Shown here: in pieces, positions 55,357 through 64,000 of the stretch | Position numbering within the stretch: the first letter of the stretch is position 1 | Layout: each line of letters begins with the position of its first letter | Origin: Ramularia collo-cygni | Lineage: Eukaryota; Ascomycota; Dothideomycetes; Mycosphaerellales; Mycosphaerellaceae | Assembly (NCBI RefSeq): GCF_900074925.1 | Contig: NW_019716275.1 | Location: forward strand, 65,408 to 129,407 | Direction: 5' to 3' | DNA: 64,000 nt | Position numbers and translations under genes: made by a program | Notes under the pieces: model-generated | Told to the model about the DNA's origin: nothing | Seen by the model: only the letters and a program-made list of their open reading frames with translations | Database searches by the model: none

Positions 55357-56637
55357 CGAGAGTGCTTAATATCAGCTTGGTGGGAAGGTGAGATGGATGG
55401 AGGTCCAGTGGGAATCTCCGCTGCTGGGAGCTTCAAGCAGTCGAGGGCATCGGCGGTAATGGGGGAGATGTCTGCGTTGTGAGAAGGTTGGATTGCATGT
55501 AAAGTGCAGAAGAACAGATCAATTCAAGCTGGCGTGGGTGGTGAGAGAGGTGATGATTTGATGATTGAATGTCGGTTGCTTCGGTCAAGCTTCCTTCCTT
55601 CCAGACCCAGACCAGACCCCGGCGCCGATGGATTGGAAGGAAGCTTGCTGCCCTGGGCTGGCTTGCATCACGCGGGGACCATCACCATTCTATTCGTCCC
55701 AAACTTCCATCCGAACCGCATCCCAAACTTCCTCCAAACATCCTTCCAAACACCAGCAGTCCATCCATCATCAGCATGACGCCATCAGCGGCAGTATATC
55801 GACAACCAACGGCGATGACATGACTCCAAAACACGTTGAACAACTTCTTCTTCGCACCCCGCCGCTCATGAATCATGCCATGNCATGCCATGCCATGCCC
55901 TCGATTTTCCATCCTGCCGCTCAAACACTTACACACACGTCTCATTCGTCAGTTTGACGCGAGAAAACGCGTATGAAAGCTCGTCCTACTCCCGGGCCTG
56001 ACACAGTAAAACGCTTCCCTTCCCCATCACAAACCTCACCGCACCTCACCGCACCTCACCTCAACCCTCGCTCGGACACATCTCCGACGAGCCTTGCATG
56101 TCTCGGATTTGGTCTGGACAATGCTTCCTCCGTTCGGGTTCGGGTGGTCTGATGACTGTCCTCTTCCATCCGAGACACATCTCACCTCGCCTCACCTCAC
56201 CTCATCCTATACCTCATGTGAGAGGATACGGCGGGGAAAGACTGCCCTGTACAGGATCTCCGGCAACTCCAATCCCAGCTCAATGTGGTTCGAGACATCC
56301 AGTAGTGATTCATCGGTGTCGGGATTCAAGGCTGCTCATTCATAACATGCTCACCGTTTGTCAAGGGTTGATCACTCGATCAACTCGTATTTACGATCCT
56401 GGTAACCACTTTCCTCTCTAGTTCTGACTTCCTATTCCTCCTCAGCATCATCATCATTATCGTCGTATCACGACACGGAAACATGTATACATTCATCCGT
56501 GACTGACTGACGAACGTTCCGCCCGTCGACACAAAATGGGAGCGATATCTATCTCTTTAAAAGCATCTCATGTCGAATGATGGAGTGCAAATGATGCCCA
56601 ACGCCTTTTCCACCAAGAAACCCAGCAATCTGAACCT
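55357..56637. other. Intergenic region with simple repeats
   Basis: It contains the CAC2 promoter. There are ATGCC repeats (about 55877-55900, with N at 55883), CACCGCACCT-type repeats (about 56035-56065) and CTCACCT repeats (about 56185-56210). Open frames here are low-complexity, and no gene is supported. Confidence 0.5.
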
Positions 56638-56779
56638 TTGCCCTCACAGCATCCCTCTACGGAAGTTGACCCAGCAAATCATCGAGTTTCTCACACAGCG
56701 CCTCAACCTGCTTCACCACCCCGCCATGAAACTCCTCCGCTAAAACAGGATCCTCTGGAGGAGGAGGAGGAGACCGACT

Positions 56780-57120
56780 GCATGGGTTTTCTCAACAAGT
56801 TACAACTCACCACCCGCGAAAGCACCAAAGTTGGCAAGGTCGGTTTCTGCTGGGGTGGCGCTTTACACTCGCCGCAGTTCTCGAGTCCAACATGATCGGA
56901 AAGGGCGGCAAGAAGATTGAACTCATTGACGCCCTGGAGTTTGAAGCTTGAAGGGGTGCCCTACCTATCAGAACAAGGCCAAGGTGGAACAAGTGCACGA
57001 AGAAGCGAATTGGAAGGAAAGGAAAGTAGGTGCCTGAAATCGACCATAAAACTCATGATCCAGGTCGACGTGGAGAAGAATACGCTCGAGGACTCGGAGC
57101 GGCAAGCGTTGAATTTTTGT
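56780..57120 (+). pseudogene. Dienelactone-hydrolase-like relic
   Basis: The segment STKVGKVGFCWGG matches the nucleophile motif of dienelactone hydrolases, including the catalytic Cys. A frame change directly after it leads to LAAVLESNMIGKGGKKIEL and, farther on, VEKNTLEDSERQALNF. The N-terminal half is not recognisable, and stops break the rest. It is best seen as a fragment of a broken gene. Confidence 0.4.
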
Positions 57121-57760
57121 CAAGAAGTATCTTTGAGAATACGGACTGTCAGCCTCGTCCAATTGAGTAATGTTGCACTGACACAGATTATTGGCGCAGT
57201 CAGTACCTCGATTTCAAATTTAGAATGCGTTTCAATCACTATCGTGTGCCGACCCCTTTAGCACCCAGCTGCAAGACGATAACCTGCTTGACTGGGTGAT
57301 AGACACCTTTCCCCGGATACGGCCTGANGTAGGCTACGACAGACCCTCCGCCAGTATATGGTACAAGAAAAACCTTCCGCACTATGATTAGTGAACATCA
57401 ATGACGCCCTCTTGCTTAGAATATCAGCACGCAGCAACTTTATCAGAAATACGGCACCCACCGCAGCCATCGACAAGTAAAGTTTTAGTGATCAACAGAA
57501 CCATGACGAAAATAGAGCGATCTGGTAAACGTGGTACAACAAAGTAATGTCAAGAACTCCTCACGGCAGCAAAGCAAGAATCAATGACGCATACAGCGAT
57601 CACAGGAAGGAAAGCTTCCCGTCAGCATACATAAGATGCAGAATACGAGCCCAAAGTAGTGAAGAACGGCTGCACTCACAGGATAACAAACAACGTCACA
57701 NCAACACAATACCTCGACGTTTTGTTATCACAACCCGTTCTCAATTCACTGCCACCAACC
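57121..57760. other. Intergenic region before the SDR gene
   Basis: I see no gene. It holds the upstream region of the SDR gene. Ns at 57327 and 57702. Confidence 0.4.
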
Positions 57761-58632
57761 ATGTCAGACAACCCATCCGCCGAGGCAACCACCACCACTC
57801 CATTGTCTAAAATCGACTTCGCAGCCTCAACAGCACTCGTAACAGGCGGCTCCTCTGGAATCGGCCATGCCATCGCCCAAGAGCTAGTAACAAGAGGAGT
57901 CCGCCGCCTCATCCTCGTCGCCCAAACCGAAGAAAAGCTCCAAGCAGCCGCAGAAGCCCTCCAAGCCTCGACGCGCAAGATTTACAAATCAAAACCATCA
58001 CCATCAATCTTGGAGAAAGAGATGCTCCCGCCAAGATCTACCAGCAGATTCACGAGGACTTCAAGTGGAATGTCCATTTACTCGTAAACAATGCCGGATT
58101 CGCCAGGAAATATGTCTTCGCCGAAGATGCCTCGAGCGATACATCTTTACAAACAATAGATGTCATGGTCCGCGCCGTCGTGGATATGATGCTACAATTC
58201 CTCCCCGACATGCTCGCCCGCAAGTCCGGGGGAATTCTCAACATCGGGTCCACGGGTGGCTTCCAACCCGTGCCCTTCTCAGCCGCGTACGCTGCAAGCA
58301 AAGCCTTTGTGCACACCTTCTCGCAAGCCATTCGACAGGAAAATATGGCGAGAGGTGTTCGGGTTGCGTGTGTGATTCCGGGCGTGACGGAGACGAATCT
58401 GGATGGGAAAGGGCATGGGGAGAAGAGAGGCATGATTGAAATGGTGGGGGTGGATCAGCCGGGGAAAGTCGCCAAAGTTGCTGTCGATGCGCTGGAGGAG
58501 AACGCGGCGGCGAAAATTGTGGGTTGGAATAATAAGGCTTTTCATTCGGTTTTTAATTTGCTTCCGGATTCGGTGATTGCGAGTCTGGTTGCGAGATCGA
58601 GGGGAGTTCCTGGATCGGAGGGCGAGGCGTGA
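57761..58632 (+). pseudogene. Short-chain dehydrogenase/reductase, one frameshift
   Basis: The SDR fold is complete: the cofactor motif TGGSSGIGHAIA, the structural NNAG motif, the catalytic Ser in LNIGSTGG and YAASK for the Tyr and Lys. The protein starts MSDNPSAEATTTT at 57761. At about 57975-57985 the frame shifts. Before it the reading is EALQAS, and after it the family-like DLQIKTITINLGERDAPAKI continues in another frame to the stop at 58632. No intron signal fits. If the shift is an assembly error the gene would encode about 290 aa of a DltE/17-beta-HSD-like SDR. If real, the product loses its active site. Both options are open. Confidence 0.7.
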
Positions 58633-59393
58633 GTTTGGAGCATGATCGGATTGTCTTTGAGATGTGGGCAGGTATGGATGGATGGAACATGAAGAAGATG
58701 ACGTTTACGATTTGGAGCAAGTACTCGGGATTCAAGTAATGTTGCAAGTCGCAGTCTTACAACTTCAGGGCGTGAAACTATAATGAACCGGCCTATGGCG
58801 ATGTCTACGACATATTTTGCGGCTATGCTACTACGGTACCTATTCTTTACGTTGAAGCAGAAAGCGTGCGGTTATAATTTACTCGACAACCTCTTGCCTA
58901 CTGCCCGACGATTACTTAGGCTATACAGGGTGACGGGGAAATTTGATATTATCTTCGACGTAGGTTAATTTAGCAGCGGTAGGAAATGTTTGCCGAGCAA
59001 TCATATCTTCGAGGTGAGCTACCTATTCATCTCGTGCTGCGAACAGCGTGATATTTTTTGCAATCCTATTAGTTACTTATAGGTAGGCAAGTTACTCAAC
59101 ACGCCAAGTCTTTGACTTTTTGGGAGTTCTGTATAATGATGAGCGAACGCGGAGCCACCAAATATCAATGAACAAGTCATCGTTTTGCGAAGTAACGATT
59201 CTGGATGCGGAGAGGAGCAGGAAGATGATGAAGAGGTGACGATGAAAAAGATGGGGACGAATAAATGTCAGCAGGGGTGTCAGATCCTACCTGCAGTCTC
59301 AACGTGGAGCCACATGATTCTTGGCGGCAATTGATCTCCATCTCTCTACTAATCTCCATCATCCATCGCTCGGTGCTTCATCACTCATCAACA
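58633..59393. other. Intergenic region before the F-box gene
   Basis: It is somewhat AT-rich from 58800 to 59110. I see no gene. The last part is the promoter of the F-box gene. Confidence 0.45.
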
Positions 59394-60973
59394 ATGTCAC
59401 TCCAAGACCTATCCAACGAACTACTAACTCGCATTTTCGACTCCTGCGACACAAAATCCATCCAAAACTTCCGCCTCGCCTCCAACCAAAGACTCTGCAA
59501 AGTGGCCAACAGACATCTCATCCGAGAATTGAGCATCTACTACAATTACGAAAGTCTCCAACTTCTCGAAACTCTTGCTGCCACAACCTCAACCCACCAG
59601 GAGGAGGAATTCGCCAAAGGTATCCGAGCGATTTGGTTGCAGGCGAATCGCTTCCACAGACTTTTATCGTATCAAGAATGGAATATTAAGCGTCGAGAAA
59701 TGGAACGAGAGGAAGGAGACGCTGCTCTTTCTGACATGTCGATGACTACTGATTCGCCCGCAAAGATGCTAGAGGGCGGCGGGGAAAGTTCAAGGATTAT
59801 TGGAGAGTCGGAGGTTGAAAGCAGTAGCAGCCAGGCTGATCGGATTGATCAGGAGCAGTTGGACCGAGAGTATGCTTATTATTCGGAATTGTATACGCAA
59901 CAGTGCGCCCTGGACTCCAGTGATACTTTACGCCAAAAGTCCGCGGCGTTGTTCAAAGTCTGCCCCAAATTGAAGAGTGTATGGGTTACGTCCGGTGACG
60001 CTGTCCGCAGGAATACAACTGAAAGGAGCGCTGCCTTTCGTAGAGGTATGTTGATCCATGACACATATACAACATACATCGCTAACTAGGAAACAAACCA
60101 GGAGTGGTACTTCCCCATGGTAGCAATGGACCAGACCACAGCAAAAGCATCCACTGTTCCTCACAACTTCTACTCGGAGCCTTAGATGCCGGAACCCACC
60201 TCGAGACCATCGTCCTAGGAGATGTAAATTACCACTTCCTCGTCCAAGATACAACCCTAAGGTCGAATTTCGGAAAAATGCTTCAGCATGCAAAGCACTT
60301 TCAATGGAACATTGGTCAAAGCATCTTTGACGAAACCCAACAAATCGATAACTTTGACGACGACGAGCTAGTTGAAATGCACGCAATCTTCAACCGCGGA
60401 CACCTCTCAAATTTCCTGGCCAAAGCCACTAATCTCCAGACTTTGGTTATCAAATTTCCCTACATTCCCTATTACATGCTCGACCACATCGACTTGGGCA
60501 AAGCCATGGGTGGTAGTGGTGGTGGACTTCACTTTCCCCTCCTCCGCTCCCTCACCCTCGGATCAATTTCCACAACACCAGAAGCTCTCGAGACGTTCCT
60601 CCTACGCCACAAGGCGACCCTCACCCGACTCCGTCTTTGTGACCTACGAATTGAAGAGGAAGAACAAACAGGTTGGCAGACCTGCTTCTCAAATCTAGGC
60701 GGCAAATTTCCCTATCTAGAACACATGGCTTTACGGGGAGAATTCCGCCATGGGGATACCGTCACTCATACTTTCAGTCTAGGAACGGGGGAGCTGGCCG
60801 TCTATCCTTTCTCGACGCGTATGGAGAAGTTCATGATTACTGGTGGGGAAGCAGTGCCTGAGCCGTCTGAAGTCCTTGATGAGGAATATATTCTATTGAG
60901 TCGTGAACGGTTTCTGGATTTCGCGCCGGAGATTCAGCCGGAGGGTCGAGACTTGAGTTGGATTTTATCTTGA
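59394..60973 (+). CDS. F-box protein
   Basis: Two exons (59394-60045, 60102-60973) joined over an intron with GTATGT donor encode 507 aa. The N-terminal F-box reads LQDLSNELLTRIFDSCDTKS, then FRLASNQRLCKVAN, typical of fungal F-box proteins that recruit Skp1. A charged central region with a Ser/Glu-rich stretch (about 100-150) follows. The C-terminal half has leucine-rich, repeat-like helices (LRSLTLGSI, TLTRLRLCDLRI, FPYLEHMALRG) that may bind substrates for SCF ubiquitin ligation. The start at 59394 was chosen because the F-box begins immediately after it. The longer frame (to 59265) adds unrelated residues. No target can be named. Confidence 0.78.
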
Positions 60974-62018
60974 GGAGATATTGGACATGGTATTTTGTGT
61001 GTGGTGTGTGTATGTGTATGGAGAGGATGTGGTACCACAGCTTGAAGGAATGTACACGGTCCACCACAATGAAGTGGTGCCACTACAGGATAACAATAGA
61101 CGCATGTCGTAAATCCATCCACCATTGCAGACTAAATGCTCAGCACATCTCAACCATAAGTACCATATACACTGATTGATCCACCAATAATCATCCAGCT
61201 CTCCTATACTAAACACTCAGCCTCAAACCATGCATGCATCCGTCTTCCCACTCCTAGATACCAACAGGCAGCCCTCTCAAAATCCCAGGAAGCTTCCTGA
61301 AGAAGTCGTCGTCCGGACCAGCTCAAGAAGCTCGGCGGCATCAAACCAAGAAACCTACCTTACATTTCCAAATCAATCCCTGCCCGACCCTACCGAACAG
61401 GAAAAGAAATCTGAACGATTCATTAATAACCTACTATTCTATGAAAATGAAACCCTCCAAAGTCATGGAATGTACCCACCAATCAGCTGCAGTAGTAGAA
61501 TTATTCTTCATGAGATTTCTAAATCTCACCCTAAAAGAAGTAGAACTAGCCATAACACCTCTCCTACCAGGTATGAATGAGATACCTCCCGCTAATTCCA
61601 CTCCATACCACATCAGGAAGAACCAACCAACCAATGAGAAAACATTCGAATCGGAATGCGATAGTTAGATGAAAAGCGTCAGTCGTAAAGGGTGTGATAA
61701 TGTGTATAGGTGGATGTAATGTACAGAGTTCAGAACGAAGTAAGAACGGCTGTAATGCACCGGTACAGTCCACCACTCCTTCTCTGCGATGATGACGATG
61801 ATGATGAGGATGAAAAGTTCCTGCATTTGTGTCGAGCAATGTGTTCCAAATTGATGGAGTTAATACATCCGGGCTCAAAACTACTCTACAAAGCCCTCGG
61901 GCATTTGGGATGCAGGCTGCTTTTCGTCACAAAAAGCAAGCAACAATCCATCATCCTCTCATTCATCATCATCAAATCCGTCAGACCCCACGACAGCAGA
62001 TGGATTTCATCAATCGAA
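60974..62018. other. Convergent intergenic region
   Basis: It lies between the F-box gene and BDF1 3' ends. Two overlapping short frames (61230-61580, 61441-61668) are low-complexity and unassigned. ATG/GAT-type repeats occur near 61790-61815. Confidence 0.4.
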
Positions 62019-64000
62019 TTACTCTTCCTCGCTCTCCTCGCTCTCATCATCGCCAGAAGTCTCGCCGGCTCCACCGAACCCGTTCGAGGCGGGCATGGTA
62101 CCACCGCCGCCTTCGAATTGAGCAAGCTGCTTCTGAATGTTGTCAATCGCCATCTGCTGTTCCTCCTTACCCATGGGCTTGTGCTTCTTGCGCTTGGCAG
62201 CTCCATTCCCACCAGCGCGCTTGTTGACACGCTCGGGCTCGAACTCGTCATCCTCATCGACCAGCTCATCAGGTGATGGGCCGCGAGCGGCCTTGTTCGG
62301 GTTGCCGAAAATGCTGCGTACATACTGGAGAAGCATGTACTGCACATCGTTGGGGAGGTCGTCAATCTCAAGCTCCATCTCCTCCTGCTCAGCATACTTC
62401 TTGCAGTTGGTGGTGATGATACGAGTGAGCTCCTCGACCTGGGCAACAGACATGTTGCCGACGGCCTCTGAAATCTCCTGCTTCTCCTCGTATGAGACGA
62501 TCTTGACCTTCTTCGCTTTGGGCTTGGGCGGTGCTGCCTTTTGCTTGGGAGCTGCCGTGCCTCCGCTCTTCTTGTGCGCTGTCTTCGCAGCCTTGGCCTT
62601 TTTGGCTTTGGGAGCCTTGTGAAGGCCGGCAAGAGCATTCTGCATGTCCACGAGTTGCTTTTGGAGAGCGGCAATCGTTTGAGCGTTGGGGGCAGGAGCT
62701 TCCTCCTCCTCATCCTCCTCGTCTTCGTCGTCCCCACTCTCATCTTCATCGACAGATGAGTTGCCATTCTGAGTCGACCTCATGCTCTTCTCCCACTTCT
62801 CCTTTCCTCTCCACAAGGCTTCAAACTCACGCTGAAGCGAGATGCCCATGTCCCTCACCACATTACCCGTGGGGTTGAACGCAAGGCAGTTTTGGATCAT
62901 GAGGTCGAAATCCCTCTTAACTTCCGACGCCTTCGCGTACTGGCCTTGCTTCAGCTTCTGGGTCATGGTGCCCAGGTCCATTGGGTGCTTCACAACTTGG
63001 CGATAGTGCGGAATGTTGAGGGCGACTGGGTCCACGGGCGTGAGGAATACCGTATTGCAATGGGAGTATCGCCCGCTACGAATCTCCTTGAGGGCGAAAT
63101 CACAAAACTTCAATTCTAGCTGATGCTCCTTTCTCTTCGGCTTCGCGTAGGTGAGTTCTTTGGCGGGTGGAGGCTTGATCGCGCGAGCTGGACGATTCGC
63201 GGTGGATTCCCGTCGGATCTGTGGTACTCCATCTGACTGCAGAGCAAAAGGTGCGGCTGCAGCAGGTGGTGCCGGAGCTCGTGCTTCTCTGCGCGGGGGT
63301 GCTGCAGGCTTTGGAGATGCCTTCTTTGGAGCCTGCGTTCTCTGCGGAGGCGCCACGCTGGCACTGGGCACGGATTCCATCATTTTCCTAAAATATGCTT
63401 CCATTGCCGCACCAGCTTGGGTCACTGCGTGATGAGGGCCGTTGAAGGTTTGGGTGTTGTAGATGATGAGATTGAAGTCATCGGCAAACTCCTGCACTGT
63501 GTGATATTTGCCGGACTTGAGCTTCTGCTCCATGGTGTTGAGGTCCATGGGGTTCTTGATGATGTCCGGGTAGGAAGGAATGCCGAGAGCTACATGATCG
63601 ACGGGATTTAGAAACGCAGCAGAGTTCTTGGTCTTCTTCAGATTCTTCATCTTGTCTTGGAGGAAGTTTTTCTGATGTTGCGTCATGGGTGATTTGCTGT
63701 AGGTTGGGGCTGCGGATACATTTGATGCAGCTGATGGAGCAGCTGATGGAGCAGCAGCAGTCGGATTGATAGGTGGGGCAGCTGTGGGTTGTGCTGGCAT
63801 TGTTACTCCTCCAGCGGGCGGTTTTGAATCAGCTGGAGCAGGCTGGGCTGGAGTTGTAGTCGCCTTGGATTCGATCGTTGGTGCAGCTGTGGTGGGTTCG
63901 CCAGTTTGTGTGGTCAATGTTTCAGCAGCGTCTGGAAGTCCACTCGACGCTTCTGTTGGTTGCTCGACTGACGCCACCGCATCTGGCTTTACCTCCGGCG
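62019..64000 (-). CDS. BDF1: BET bromodomain protein BDF1 (partial, 5' end outside)
   Basis: The frame is open to the right window edge without ATG, so the N-terminus is missing (660 codons present). Order: Ala/Pro/Thr-rich head, bromodomain 1 (about 120-225, with LNPVDHVALGIPSYPDIIKN, PMDLNTMEQKL and the acetyl-lysine-pocket segment YNTQTFNG), linker, bromodomain 2 (about 295-400, with LTPVDPVALNIPHYRQVVKH, PMDLGTMTQKL, NCLAFNP), acidic stretch and the ET (NET) domain (about 510-575, EEKQEISEAVGNMSVAQVEE). A Lys-rich segment and an acidic tail (ESEESEEE) end the protein. BET proteins read acetylated H4 and support transcription and TFIID function in the nucleus. Confidence 0.93.
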   Translation of the reverse strand, partial: PEVKPDAVASVEQPTEASSGLPDAAETLTTQTGEPTTAAPTIESKATTTPAQPAPADSKPPAGGVTMPAQPTAAPPINPTAAAPSAAPSAASNVSAAPTYSKSPMTQHQKNFLQDKMKNLKKTKNSAAFLNPVDHVALGIPSYPDIIKNPMDLNTMEQKLKSGKYHTVQEFADDFNLIIYNTQTFNGPHHAVTQAGAAMEAYFRKMMESVPSASVAPPQRTQAPKKASPKPAAPPRREARAPAPPAAAAPFALQSDGVPQIRRESTANRPARAIKPPPAKELTYAKPKRKEHQLELKFCDFALKEIRSGRYSHCNTVFLTPVDPVALNIPHYRQVVKHPMDLGTMTQKLKQGQYAKASEVKRDFDLMIQNCLAFNPTGNVVRDMGISLQREFEALWRGKEKWEKSMRSTQNGNSSVDEDESGDDEDEEDEEEEAPAPNAQTIAALQKQLVDMQNALAGLHKAPKAKKAKAAKTAHKKSGGTAAPKQKAAPPKPKAKKVKIVSYEEKQEISEAVGNMSVAQVEELTRIITTNCKKYAEQEEMELEIDDLPNDVQYMLLQYVRSIFGNPNKAARGPSPDELVDEDDEFEPERVNKRAGGNGAAKRKKHKPMGKEEQQMAIDNIQKQLAQFEGGGGTMPASNGFGGAGETSGDDESEESEEE

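Noticed and set aside
61230..61668. Two overlapping short frames near the F-box gene
   Set aside because: No motif, no intron logic, and convergent intergenic position.
1..64000. CRISPR array, insertion sequence or bacterial operon
   Set aside because: No regularly spaced direct repeats, and all recognised genes are eukaryotic with introns.

Overview
The window is nuclear DNA of a filamentous ascomycete (Pezizomycotina). The evidence is many short spliceosomal introns of about 45-110 nt with GTNNGT donors and CTNAC-like branch sites, a PDR-type ABC transporter, Zn2Cys6 regulators, and orthologues of ZIP4/SPO22, CAF-1 subunit CAC2, BET protein BDF1 and dynactin p150. Gene content and intron density would suit Dothideomycetes, but the sequence alone does not fix the lineage. 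Where exon lengths are quoted, the spliced lengths were checked to be divisible by three.

Layout. 1-11 kb: 3' end of dynactin p150, a meiotic ZIP4-like gene with an abnormal intron donor, and two unrecognised membrane proteins. 11.6-16.2 kb: a head-to-head pair made of a Ser/Thr kinase fused to WD40 repeats and a frameshifted kinase-like gene lacking catalytic residues. 17-24.8 kb: a full-size PDR ABC transporter divergently paired with a Zn2Cys6 regulator. 24.9-27.8 kb: a secreted Vgb-like beta-propeller and a class II aldolase/adducin protein. 27.8-31.6 kb: AT-rich, gene-poor DNA holding a broken RPA12-like gene, an unusual tRNA-Asp and diverged repeats derived from it. 31.6-46 kb: a probable aromatic-compound catabolism cluster (flavin hydroxylase, extradiol dioxygenase, FAH-family hydrolase, C2H2 plus Zn2Cys6 regulator, P450, broken PRISE-type reductase, FMO-type monooxygenase). 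46-50 kb: decayed DNA, a CPD1-like phosphodiesterase and an epoxide hydrolase pseudogene. 50-64 kb: secreted amidase, CAC2, dienelactone-hydrolase-like relic, frameshifted SDR, F-box protein and the BDF1 gene, which runs off the right edge.

In the catabolic cluster the flavin monooxygenase would hydroxylate a phenolic ring, the extradiol dioxygenase would open the catechol, and the FAH-family enzyme would hydrate or hydrolyse the product. The dual-zinc-finger protein is the obvious local regulator. P450, FMO and reductase may feed substrates in. All of this is inferred from families and proximity.

Broken genes (kinase-like, RPA12-like, PRISE-like, epoxide hydrolase, SDR, dienelactone-hydrolase-like) are accessory or sit in decayed DNA, while the long core genes are open apart from the ZIP4 donor. 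About 40 isolated single N characters are scattered through the window and look like masked ambiguous base calls.
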